DNA of 64,000 nt from Allacma fusca (lineage: Eukaryota > Arthropoda > Collembola > Symphypleona > Sminthuridae). A model generated the notes under the pieces. It was not told the origin of the DNA, made no database searches, and saw nothing but the letters and a program-made list of their open reading frames with translations. A program made the position numbers and the translations under genes. Shown here in pieces: positions 1 to 10,987 of the stretch (its first letter is position 1; each line of letters begins with the position of its first letter). The stretch covers positions 37,117,632-37,181,631 of the forward strand of contig OX359246.1 of the NCBI GenBank assembly GCA_947179485.1, given 5' to 3'.

Positions 1-1149
1 TATAGAGTTTTGAAACCAAGGGTTAGTCATTCTCATCCATAGGAGTTCAGACTCTCTCAAGGTTGCTCGTAAAAACGGATTGTTTTCATCAAGTAACGAA
101 TTTAATTGTTTCCCCATTGCAGTTTCTACGATGCAGAATAAAATTATTAGGCAAGCGTACAATTATTCATAAATTAATGTTCCACATAAATCGTACCACA
201 AATCACGTCGAGGGTACAACGATTAACGATTCCTTGTATTTCGCATTCTTTGTCCTCAAATTTCTTCAAAACGTTCACCAGAACCTTGGAATTGTCATCA
301 AATATGGGCTGGAAGTTTTCCAAAATTTTGAAATGGAAAGCAGGTGTGAGGAGCTTTCTATGTGTGTACCACTTTTTCCCTGCAATTAGGTTCAATCATT
401 TACAATATATCCAACAAAACCATTGCAATTACAGACTACAAATTCGGAATTTTAGAAAGTAAATACATTTGTCGTTAAAGAGGCAAAATGTCTACACTTA
501 ATGTTTAAGCAAAGCAAGTAGGTCATTTTGGCTCTTTAGGGGGGGGGAAAGGCTAAACTGAACCTTTGCTGATTAGTAGACCATCACCAAGCCAGACCTT
601 CACATGATTGTAAAATGAGGACTTTTCGATTAGTTCGGGAGATTTGGCAACTTTCTAAAACAAATTAAAAAAAAATGAAGTTTCAGAAATTTAATATGGA
701 AAGTTGTACCGAAGAATACATTGAACATTTCAATACTAGATTAATTCAATAGAATCAAAAGATTTACTTCTATATCAATTGGGTTAGACAGCATTAACAC
801 TTTAAAGTAGCTGCCGTAATACACTCTGCAGCGCTTCCCATATTGTCTCAACCAGCCGTCCAAAACTGTCAGCGTGTCTAAACGTGATAATATGATATTC
901 GGATGTAACAACTTATTACATATCCTCCTTTTATTTCTGGAATTTTATTATAATACCCTCTGGATTGACAAACATGTAGCCATGTCCTGCGATTGGATAA
1001 TCCTTATAACCTGGGAATTTTTTTAACATCCGATCCAGCCGACTCTCATGAACAAATACAGCCCAGTATAGAATTGCAACTAGCCCCGTTGCAACAGCCC
1101 ATGCCCAATTGCAGTTGACAGGTATTACTCCCAGGACATTGCCAGACAT
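1..1149 (-). CDS. CYP4-like cytochrome P450, copy A (5' half, runs off window)
   Basis: Exons 1-5 of a microsomal P450, read on the minus strand at 957-1149, 768-877, 564-654, 197-379 and 1-125 (exon 5 continues past the edge). All visible junctions are GT-AG and the exon lengths equal those of the intact copies, giving 234 residues. The start is the Met of MSGNVLG; an in-frame upstream extension to 1320 has no counterpart in the other copies. A hydrophobic anchor follows at about residues 15-35, then the basic LDRMLKKFPGYKDYP linker. The C-helix WYTHRKLLTPAFHF and the ETAMG motif across exons 4/5 are typical of CYP4. No lesion is visible. The ExxR and haem regions lie outside the window, so activity cannot be judged. 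Substrate is unknown; CYP4 members usually hydroxylate fatty acids or hormones at the ER membrane. Confidence 0.9.
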
Positions 1150-2234
1150 TCTTGTTTCTATTTTAAAATGTCCTGAAAAAAACAAACAAAATTCTAAATG
1201 CTGGTAAAATAATTGGAATAAAATATTTTGGAAAATCGGCAAAAAAGAATCTGCTTGCAATGTACATATGAATGGTACGTGAAGCCCCGATTGGTGAACA
1301 ACGCTTCCCTTCAATTCCATCCCGTTCTGTTTACTTATTGGGGATTTCTAATAGTTTGTATTACATTACCCTCAATATACCAGTATTACCTCCCAAATTT
1401 TTTTAACACCCTATTATTACCAGTACCCCCTAACTAAGTACAGATATACACCATTTCCTCAAAACCAAAATGGACTCTCATTCCAAATTAAATCAACTAA
1501 ATAACAACCAAGAATACATTTTTAATTTACAAAATACGGTTCATTTCTTTTAGATTTTGGGTCAGCTCAGGACTCCTGAAAAACGGCAATACCATTTGAC
1601 TAGGATCTTGTATCCCAGTAGTTATTAGCTCATTGACAAGCTATTTAATTGCCCTATACAAAATCATCATACTAACTTCGAAATCTTGTCGAACGTCAAA
1701 ATCTTGGCAGGGTAATAATAAAAAATACCTATTTTTGAATCAACATTTCGACATACGTTTTCGTCAACAAGGATTATCTGAGAAATTGTTTGATAGCAGA
1801 TTGAGTAGATTATAGTTTGTTTGAATTTGACATTTTCAAATTCATGTTGACTACTCTGTAGGACTTGAAGTGTAAAACAAGTTGAATGATACATATTTTC
1901 AGTTAGACTATGGTAAGTTGTATATTTAAAAATATATATACGTATATACATATTATATATATTAAAAACAATTTATGAAAAACTTTCGGGATGCCTCGCT
2001 TGCAATTACCAGTTCTTTTGTTTTTTTCTTGGAACCTTAGTTGTCTTAACCCAATTTGGATTTTATAGAAATGAATTGCAGGGCATTTGCACAAAATTAC
2101 TACTGCAGAATACCTAATCCTACTAATGGTCAGCAGAATATCAACAGCTGGACTGGTAACCCTCATCTTTTAAATAATAGTGAAAACCAGTTCTTATTCA
2201 GCCCAGGGTAAGCTTAAAGTTGAATTAGGAATCT
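1150..2234. other. 5' flank of copy A, no gene seen
   Basis: AT-rich sequence upstream of copy A. No coding region, RNA gene or clear repeat was recognised. An alternating TA run lies near 1930-1965. Confidence 0.5.
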
Positions 2235-2620
2235 AGATTGTAATACATTATCAAGTTCACAGCATCTAACTCATAGAAGTAATTTCTTGGAACTAATTTA
2301 CTCATGGGTATCATGGGAATATATGCATGGCAGTTCAGACAGAACCCGCATGTTGTGCGCATAAAAAAAGCTCGTGGGGTAACGTTGATTTTTACAAGTA
2401 ATTACGTACGCATGCTATGCTATTACACGATATATGTGGTAAGATGAAAGATAGGAAGGAACCAAACAAAAGTACGCCATTTTATATTTACTTTTCAATT
2501 CTTCCTGTAATAGGACGAGAATTGGACCTGTAGAAAAACTGGATTTTGGCCTATCCAAATAACACCAGTGTATTTGTATAATCATTGTTTAGCAATATTG
2601 CTTAATTAAAATTAATTACC
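2235..2620. repeat. Dispersed segment R1, copy 1
   Basis: About 350 bp that recurs at 11985-12300 and 23545-23880, recognised by the shared blocks attatcaagttcacagc, ggaactaatttactc and the ctatccaaataacacca end. In the two other copies it directly precedes, in minus-strand direction, the start of P450 exon 6. Here no P450 exon is attached. I infer a relic of the fifth intron of a lost P450 paralogue. Confidence 0.6.
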
Positions 2621-4560
2621 ACCAGTACCCCAATCCTGGCCTTCGACTGACCTTCCAACATGACATGTACATTTTTATAAAGCTATTACATACACGTTCT
2701 CTTGCGATAATTGTAGTATTCCACTTCCCTCACATTCCCACAATGCGCACCTAAAATATTCGTATATTTCCAATTAAGACTTAACTTATAGCCTTCCAAC
2801 TCCAACATATTCCCACAATCGCTTAGCTAGAATACAAATGAACTTCCTGTATAGTTTATAAAGCTGAAATATCTCGAAAAGCAAAAAAGTAGGCTAAGAA
2901 TTTTTTCACAATCGTCATTTTAAGACGATTTAATCATTACTTTGAAAGTAATTACTAGATACAGACCGTTAGGGTAGTATATGATGAGACAATATCACTT
3001 CCTGTCCATGTGTTTAGTGCATAAGGTGTCAAGACACAATTTTCTCAAACTCTGGTCCACTTAAGGAGCAATGGTAAAGATTTTCAAATCCCTTATGAAT
3101 TTTTCAAAATTTGCTTCATCCCGCTAGTCTAAAAAATCTGGATATACGAGCACAGTCAAGATTTTTTGGGAAAGATGAAATTCTGAATGTTTTAAAGTAA
3201 AGTTAAGTAATGTCAGATAATTTTCCCCAACCACGTTCCCTGGTTTTACGGGTCATGGGCACCATTTTCAAAGTAGATATCAGTTTGATAGCTCCATTGC
3301 AAACCCATGAAATTCGCCACCAAAATCATCAAAATTTATTTTGAAGCAAATTTTGAAAAAAAATATCCCAAATTTGATCTTCTCCAAACAATCCAGTTCA
3401 TATTCCATTACCTTGACCGCTGTATGAAGAGATTTTGAGTTACAAGATGAAACATTAGCGAATTACATATATAATTTTTTGCCCTTGCTCATAATGTGGG
3501 CTAAATCGCGGTGGCATTTGTTATACTTCGAACGCTGTACATTGAGAGAGATTGCCGCACCTGCAACATAGCGAGGCATACGGTTACGCTATCAGCTCCA
3601 ATGGAAATTCAGTATAAACAGATCCTTCTTCCAAGGAAAAAGTAAACTTTAGATGCAATTTCATGAAAATAGTAAGCCTCGAATTTGTGGTTACTGGAAT
3701 TTGTGCATATGTCCAACTAAATTACCTATCTGCAAAATTTCCACAATATTTTTATTGGATTGTAATTGAAAGATTTCCCTTAAGGTGTTAGTTTTCAATA
3801 ATTAATAATAAGTTGCTTAACAGTGGAGATGTAGAACCTACATTTTTTTAAAAATATTAGATAGATTTATTACAGGTCAATATGGCCTTAGCCCTTACAG
3901 CCCACTGATTATCGCAGTTAATACATATATATTTTATAAGATATAAAATTCATAAATAAGATAAAAACATTAGTAAATGGATGGTACTGATGTAGGTAAA
4001 AAAAGGTTCCCTGCTATAACAAGGGCCGTCGAAAAACCTTGCACATCTTTTCATTTTAGTTTCTGATATACATCGTAAATATATATGGTTGAAATGACAT
4101 TGCTCGCATACAATATATAAAAAAATATATAGATATTTATAACATTGGATGGAACGCTGTCAGGTCGTGTGTTCTCTAATTCCGCCATTCAGCCAGACAA
4201 CAGCCCCCTTTTTAACTACATATAATTTGGTACCCACCCACGGGATTGGTACCATTTTGCTAAGGCGTACACTCCCTTTCAGCTTAGATTTTACGTACCA
4301 ATCTCATGAGTGAGTACAACTCTTCGGTACCGTTGGTCTGTGTACTTTCTGTTTGATTTTATGTTGCATTTCTTAGTTTGATTGCTTCTTTTCAAAATAG
4401 GTATGCTCTTTTTATGCCACCCGGCTCCTGGTTGTCCGCATCGAGGAAGAATTGTATATAGTTCCGTCGATTTAGGTTACCGGCCTCTGGGGTGTGTTTT
4501 GATGGGATGTTGTTGTAGACTTCGCATTCACACATTTTTAAATATTAATTCCCATATAGC
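2621..4560. other. Intergenic, nothing recognised
   Basis: No gene or clear element. Short AT-rich tracts near 3920-4140. The start of a segment shared with 26230-26280 (gtggagatgtagaacctacatttt) lies at about 3820. Confidence 0.45.
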
Positions 4561-5170
4561 TTAAACTTCTACCTTGTGTTATATTTACCAGTATTTATAC
4601 TAATATTTAGCAAGTATCTAAACTTAGGGTTTGTATATAATGCTTTGTGAAAGTTAAGATTTAATTTATCGAGTCTTGAAATGATTAGATCTAGCTTAAG
4701 TGATTATTAAGGCCTGTATTATAATTTGTAGTACCAATCCGTTTCCGAAGTTTTGACGATAAACATCTCTTTTCTCATTTAACTACATAGTTTGTTTAGC
4801 TGTTGTTTGGTTTTGCTCGGTGACCATACTGGGCTTGCGTATTCCAATACTACCAGTATATACGCTTTGTAAATTATAAATAATTCATATCTTGAGAATC
4901 TATATTGCCGTATTTTTCTTAACATATGTATACACTCGCTTGCTAGCCTTAGATACACAATAGTTGAAGCGATCATTTCACATCATTCATTTACTACAAG
5001 TGGTCCCCCTACAAGTTTACTATTATTCGAATCAGAAATGTTCGCATTAAAGGTTTCATATTGTAGCGAGGATAATTTTTGTTTTACAATATAAATTCGA
5101 TTTTTGATTCATTGCACCAGTCACTCACATCGTCTAGAATACCCTAGAATTGTGGGATTCACGTTGCATG
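4561..5170 (-). mobile_element. LINE 3' remnant (end of reverse transcriptase)
   Basis: On the minus strand 4779-4976 encodes the end of a non-LTR reverse transcriptase, with SRYELFIIYKAYILVVLEYA followed by SPVWSP, the usual stretch after the RT palm/thumb. The flanks 4561-4778 and 4977-5170 are homologous to 26270-26686 plus 30485-30735, the copy that took up the Harbinger element. No complete ORF remains, so this is a dead 3' fragment. Confidence 0.7.
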
Positions 5171-5417
5171 TGAGTTAGAGGAATTTTTCACAATCCCGAA
5201 TTGTTTTGGCTCAAACTTTGAAATGATTCGATCATAGATTCGTTTAAACACAAAACTTTTTAGAAAACCCATTTTAAAAGTTACTCTAACCTACAATTAT
5301 GTAGGTGCGCTGGGATAGGAGGAGGCGAATAATGTTTTAAACTACAAATTCGGATAAGCTACGGAACTGAACTTCCAAGCTAACGAATGCTGTTTTATAC
5401 ACGAACTTCAGTCAAAA

Positions 5418-8400
5418 CTAGTGTGGATTGAACTTCATCCAAATCCCATTTTTCGATCTCAGAATCAATTCAGCCAGGGGTTTAACCTTATCCGGTGTAT
5501 CGCGTGACTGAACTTGAAAATTCCGAAATATATTTGCAAGAATCGTTTTCATTTCTCCCATTGCAAACTTTTGACCGATGCAATTTCGGGAGCCAGCAGA
5601 GAACGGTATGTAGGCGTAGGGATGACGGTTGAGAGTATTCTCCAGGGAAAATCTTTCTGGGCGGTACTCTTCGGGCTCTGGGAAATTATCCGGATCTCTA
5701 TTGGCTGAGTAAGCATTAAATGCAACGATCGCTCCTTTCGGTATGATTGAGTTCTCATCTAAAAATTGCCCACATTAGTAGTAACTGACCTTACTTAAAT
5801 ATTAAGTCAAAATAATTACATACCAAACTTGAAGTATTCCATTGAATTGAAATGATTTAAATTACCCAGTTTAAAATCTTTCAAAACAGCTCGTGTGAAG
5901 AACGGTACAATGGGGTACAGTCGTAAGGCTTCTTTGATGCACATTTCCAAATATTTCAGTTTTGGGAAATCCGCAGACTCGACCTGTCGTGTTTTCTCAT
6001 CTCCGAAAACCCCCTCCAACTCTTCATGTACGATTGCCTGTGGGCTCATTCCGAATTTTTATTAATTGCATTATTATGTAATTTCATATTCCTGGATTGA
6101 AACTCAGTACCACTTCAGAGGCTTTTATGATAGGACCAAGTACAGCATCTCATTCTAACCTTCATTTGCACCGTTAATCAATTTTGTTTTTCCAAAATTT
6201 GACAGCGGTATCTATATGTAATAGATCTATTTCGTTTGCGAATCGACTTTCGTTTTTCGGAGTAAAACAAACGTAATACATCCAGAACACATCGTTGGCT
6301 AAATAAATTCTAGTACCATTTTCATTTACGAACCCATTTAAAAGCATGGGGTAGGAAATGAAAATGGTGCTTTTTAGAATTTAGCCAACGACATTTATGT
6401 TTTTCAAAATAAAAAGCACATGGGTTCACAATTTCAAAAACAAAATTTATGTAAAAGGATGACACGGCTACTAAACTACAATAATATTTAACAGGGTTGC
6501 TTCATGTCGGTCTTAACTTCGGTGTTTTGGACAAACTAAAAAAATTTGATTACAAATTCGAAACTGTAGTTGAAAATTTGAAGTCAATTTATAAAAAAGA
6601 GTCACGACCAAAATTTAAAAAAAAATCTCTTCTACAACAAATCATTTCTAATGGGAACTCCTCTCCTCGGAACTATTTCCCTACGGATGAAGTTTTAAAT
6701 TCAACTTCATTTTCGAGCTGAATAACAAACTATTGACTGAGATGATGCATTTCAGTCATTAATAGTACTGAAGCACAATTTATGTCGAACTCGAAATGTT
6801 TGACAGAGCCAATTTGACCATTTGGCAATCTGAACTATGAATGTCATTTGAACTTTTCTTTGGAGAAACGTAAGGTCAAAAGCGTCACCTGATGTGAAGG
6901 ATGCAGTCCGAGTAAATAAATCGCCCAAGATATAGCAGCTGCAGTTGTGTCATGACCCTGTCATACGTTAAACATTATTTTCACTGCCCTGGATTGGATT
7001 TTTAATTTTAGTTTCTAGATTCTGACTATACCTCGAACATAAAAGTGTCCGTCTCGGCTTGGATGTCTTTATCTGTCATTTCATACTCCCCAGCCGCTTG
7101 AATGTTTAGCAGCAAATCCAGAAAAGCAAATCTTTCTGCAATTTTAAAAAATAATTGTGCTGTTAATAAAAATTCACGTTGAAGCTATTCTCCATACGAG
7201 ATTAAATCCTGCTTACTTTTTGTACTGAAGTAACCGCTCTCGTCGTCATCTTTATTACTTTGTTGCAGAAACTGAGACGCTTTTTCAGATGAAAATGTTT
7301 CCTTCCTTTCCTTTATAACCTTAAAATCATTCCCAGAGGGATATTAGGAATATCTTATCTCTCATATACTCGAACGACCTATAATGGAAAATACTTTTGC
7401 AAACCTCTGCGGTAAAGGAGTGCAAAATTTTACGATTAGCTTTTTCCTCCTTGCCAAACTTCGACAAGTAATTCCAGATTAATTTGTTTTGCAACCATGG
7501 TTTTGTCCATCTCATCCATATTAGCTCAGACTCTCTCAAGGTTGCTCGTAAAAACGGATTGTTTTCATCAAGTAACGAATTTAAATTTTTCCCCATCGCA
7601 GTTTCTACGAAGCAGTAGAAAATAAAATCAGTATTACATTGCAGAAAACATTGGTACATCCACGAATCAATAACCTTACAATTATTAATAAATTAACGTT
7701 CGACAAAAATCCGTACCACAAATCACGTCGAGTGTACAACGATTAATGATTCCATGTATTTCGCATTCTCTGCCCTCCAATTTCTTCAAAACGTTCACCA
7801 GAACCTTGGCATGGTCATCAAATATGGGCTGGAAGTTTTCCAAAATTTTGAAATGGAAAGCAGGTGTGAGGAGCTTTCTATGTGTGTACCACTTTTTCCC
7901 TACAATTAGGTTCAAGCATTTGATACAAACAACAAATTCATAAGAACATTAAAAAATTCCGCATATAAATATTCTTGACCAAACCTCTACTGATTAGTAG
8001 ACCATCTCCTAGCCAGTCCTTCATTTTATCATAAAATAAGGACTTTTCAATCAGTTCGGGAGATTTGGCAACTTTCTACAAGAATTGTTCCCAAACAAAA
8101 TCAATACATGAGAAAAACAAAACAACAATAAAAACTTATCTTACCAATTTATTAAAACAAGAAAATATTAAGACCTACTTCGAAATCAGCCGGGTGAGAC
8201 AATACCAATACTTTCAACGAGCTTCCAAAATATACTCTGCACCGCTTCCCGTATCGTTTCAACCATTCATCCATGACTGTCATTGTGTCTAAATGTTATC
8301 GTACGTTGTTCAGATAATAACCAATATATTTGTAATATTATTTGAAACCATACGACATACCCTCTGAATTCAAAAACATGTAGGCATGTCCTACGACGGG

Positions 8401-8553
8401 GTAGTCCTTATAACCTGGGAATTTTTTTAACATCCGATCCAGACGACTCTCATGAACAAATACAGCCCAGTACAGAATTGCAACTAGCCCCGTTGCAACA
8501 ACCCATGCCCAATTGAAGAAATCCAGAATTTCTGGGAAATTTTTGTTAGACAT
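5418..8553 (-). CDS. CYP4-like cytochrome P450, copy B (intact, 10 exons)
   Basis: Predicted ER-bound haem-thiolate monooxygenase of 521 residues. Minus-strand exons: 8361-8553, 8179-8288, 7985-8075, 7717-7899, 7405-7604, 7217-7319, 7032-7135, 6889-6957, 5866-6037, 5418-5758. Every junction is GT-AG and phases match throughout. An N-terminal anchor lies at about residues 14-33. Motifs: WYTHRKLLTPAFHF (C-helix), ETAMG, FMFEGHDTT at about 325-333 (I-helix; the Glu is the CYP4 residue that can bind haem covalently), ExxR in KEALRLYP at about 386-393, and a Cys-ligand loop FSAGSRNCIG near 461-470. The C-terminus ends KFNPH instead of the KFSPR of D and F. Intron 8 is long (851 bp) and holds a short inverted-repeat element. 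Substrate unknown. Confidence 0.93.
6287..6396. repeat. Short inverted-repeat element in intron 8 of copy B
   Basis: Imperfect inverted repeat of about 35 bp per arm with outer arms cgttggctaaat / atttagccaacg and inner arms accattttcattt / aaatgaaaatggt, around a loop of about 30 bp. The homologous intron of copy D reads straight through (agaacacagttgtttttcaaa), so this is an insertion of about 105 bp in B. Looks like a tiny MITE. Confidence 0.65.
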
Positions 8554-8621
8554 TCTCGCTTGTGAAAGATCCGCCCTGCATCCGAATGAACAAAGTAGCT
8601 GGAGGTAAAAGATGAATATAT

Positions 8622-8905
8622 ATTTTTAATAATTTAAAACTGGATTACGTGATAATATGATAGAAACAAACTGTTTCCACAAAAGGCTTATATCTGGCGA
8701 CCACTAACAGTTGATACTTAAGACCAGAAACCTTGTTAGCTGCAGACACCGGTGTTTCGTCCTATTTGGGACTCGTCAGTACAGCGCAAACAGAAAAAAA
8801 TGACTAGCAACTGACTTCGTGAACCGTCAGTGGCAGAATGAAGATTGACGTAGAAAATATATATATTTATATATATATAAATTATATATATGAATATATA
8901 TATTT
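8622..8905 (-). mobile_element. Insertion carrying a hammerhead ribozyme (Penelope- or retrozyme-like)
   Basis: The flank of copy C reads directly from gatgaatat to ttactatacttactg (about 12738-12768), whereas B has about 280 extra bp here between two TA-rich tracts. The insertion holds a hammerhead ribozyme. Hammerheads of this sequence type are known from the terminal repeats of Penelope-like elements and from retrozymes. No coding part is present, so the element class is inferred. Confidence 0.6.
8739..8785 (-). ncRNA. Hammerhead ribozyme, type I, minimal stem III
   Basis: Read on the minus strand: stem I GCUGUA/UGCAGC (8785-8780 with 8744-8739, one G-U pair), core CUGACGA (8779-8773), stem II GUCC/GGAC (8772-8769 with 8662+100: 8762-8759) with loop CAAAUA, core GAA followed by stem III ACACC/GGUGU (8755-8751 with 8750-8746) with no loop, and cleavage triplet GUC with the scissile C at 8745. 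All invariant core positions are present. The very short stem III is typical of hammerheads in Penelope-like elements and retrozymes, which often act as dimers. Confidence 0.9.
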
Positions 8906-9296
8906 TACTATACTTACTGTTGTTGTCAATGGTATTCCTATTATTACCTATGTTGGATCGTGTCTTTAACAGATATATTCAATAGTTCAGTTTAAACAAA
9001 GACAGCTCGCGAGATATACGTTACTTCACATTTACATCTAGAAATTATTTGGACAATAATAGAAAAATACTTCCAAAGCTAGCTCTCTAATGATAAAGGG
9101 AAACATAATGCATGTCATACAGAGGAAATTATGAGAGCAAATCGGGTAATTATTTTGAAGTTATATGCGTAATTCCCAATCAGAATCAAGGAGTCATTTT
9201 TTTCACTTTTGTTAAGAACTGCTATTGTACTACAGTTTACTATAATAAACACAACTACTGTAAACAATAATGGGCTGTTTTATAGAGTACATTATA
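8906..9296. repeat. Duplicated 5' flank of P450 copies (copy at B)
   Basis: Nearly the same sequence as 12750-13140 upstream of copy C and, more diverged, 20870-21230 upstream of D (shared blocks cagctcgcgagatatacgtt and ggacaataatagaaaaatac). Shows that gene plus upstream flank were duplicated together. Continues at 9900-9950 after the hAT insertion. Confidence 0.75.
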
Positions 9297-9297
9297 T

Positions 9298-9899
9298 CAT
9301 GCATGCAACTTTGGGGAAAAGTTCAATTCAAGTTCCGTTCAGTTTATTTTCTTACACTCAGCGTTCACTCACACTAAGTTCATTGTTAGGGTTAAATCAT
9401 TCACACTCAGTACAATTCATACGTAGGTATTTTTGCGTTCAGTTACGTTCACTCAAATTGAACGTTAAAATAGAAAGTTCAATTCACGGTCATATTATAC
9501 GTCTCGTCAATTCATTCAGCTCAAACATGAATATTCAGTTTAAAGTTCGTATTTTAATTTTAAATATTATTTTTAGTTGACAATTAGGATTTTGCAGTGA
9601 TCTCTGCCGAAAATATTTAGTTCTTGGCTGGCTTATATGAGCTTAAGCATTAGAAACATATACTCTAAATCAGAGTTCCGTAATATATATTCGCACGTTC
9701 AGTTCAATTCAGATTTTTTAATCATAATTTGACATTCACGTTCATTCACATTCGTTGTATTTGCCGAACAGTTCAATTCAAACTCATTCGTTACATAAAT
9801 TGACATGTTTTAAGTTCACTCAAGTTCACTCAAATCTTGAAATATTTCAGAAAAGTTAAATTAACGAACTAGTTCATTGAATGAATTGTTGCATGCATG
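9298..9899. mobile_element. hAT-type MITE, TSD CATTATAT
   Basis: A 602-bp insertion with terminal inverted repeats catgcatgcaac / gttgcatgcatg, flanked by the 8-bp direct repeat CATTATAT (9290-9297 and 9900-9907). The empty site is visible upstream of copy C near 13130. The interior is filled with variants of gttca/ttcaattca. There is no transposase. The end of the hAT fragment inside BEL (attgcatgtatg at about 41567-41578) is similar. Confidence 0.85.
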
Positions 9900-9955
9900 C
9901 ATTATATAGTGAAAGTTGACTAACAGCTGTACGATTAGGCCCGTATAATATACAC

Positions 9956-10900
9956 CTTTTTGCAGAGCTATGCAAAATACTTGGTCTAAGATTACAAAAA
10001 AATAAATAAAATATCTGAAGTAAAATATAGAAAATACAAAATACAAAGTAAAATACCTCAGGTTAAATTACTAAAATACAATTAAAAATACAATACATGG
10101 TCGATAATTTAAAATACTCAAATACAAAATACTGTATTTTAAATACAATACTTTTCTTAAAAACCCAAATAATGCTCACTATTTTGAGTTTCTGGGATTC
10201 AAACAGGTTTAAAAAGCAACATTTTAAAACATAATTAGATAACTAATCACTTCAAGGACTGCATATAAGACTTGTGTAGTAACAAATGATTCAACTTTTG
10301 TTGAATTGGTCAGTCCATTAATTATAATTACATTTACTAATTATAATCAGTTATTTTGATTGTTTATTAAGTAATGTAGATCATTATAATATTTTCGGTA
10401 TCCGAGTTAGTATCTAAAAATAAATTAAGTGTCTTCGGCGGATCTTAAATATAGTTGTTAAAGAGACAAAGTGGACTAAGTGATGTACAAAAGCATGGGC
10501 GCGAAGACTATTTCGCCTATTCAGTGATGATATGCAGTATTGATCATCGAGAACCTGAACATGTTTGATGTATCTAGTAAAAAGGATTCATTCCAACGTA
10601 TGTTATTGCAGTGCTAAAATGGAATTCTCACAGATATTGAACATCATGCAAAACTACAAACAATGTCAAAGTTGTAATCATGCTGGTGAAAAGTATTTTG
10701 AGCTAAATACTTTATTTGAAATACATTTTCCAGGCCCTTGAAAGTAAGCAAATACAAAATACTTTTGTACTTACAGGACCTTAAAATACTAAGTACAAAA
10801 TACTTACCCGCTGCTTGCTAACTTTAAAATACAAACTACAAAATACTTTATGGTCTGAAAATACGTATGTTAAAATATACTGTATTTTAAATTTTTTTTA
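9956..10900. mobile_element. hAT-like element rich in TACAAAATA, right end lost
   Basis: Begins cagagctatgcaaaatac, similar to the cagaggtgtgg end of the intact element at 30760-31698, and carries the same subterminal tacaaaata / tgtatttt repeats at both sides (9960-10180 and 10690-10890). The right terminus and target duplication are not recognisable, so it is probably truncated against the repeat that begins at about 10905. No ORF. Confidence 0.5.
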
Positions 10901-10904
10901 TTTT

Positions 10905-10987
10905 TTTTATTGATGCTTTCAAAGGACACCTATCACACAATCCTAAAGAGGGTGTGACCCCTGTTCGATGTCAATAAGTAATGTCAT
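10905..10987. repeat. Dispersed repeat R2, fragment
   Basis: Segment containing gctttcaaaggacacc and gacccctgttcgatgtcaat, also found at 13240-13280 with 14401-14880 and at 21420-21700. Here it ends exactly where exon 10 of P450 copy C begins, with catggagga shared by both sides. Confidence 0.6.

Noticed and set aside
1150..1320. Longer N-terminus for P450 copy A
   Set aside because: The extension is not shared by the other copies and precedes the membrane anchor; the MSGN start fits all copies.
4382..4564. ORF of 60 codons with several Cys
   Set aside because: No splice context, no homologue recognised and too short to support.
9209..9580. ORF of 123 codons on the plus strand
   Set aside because: It spans the end of a hAT MITE and its low-complexity ttca-rich interior.
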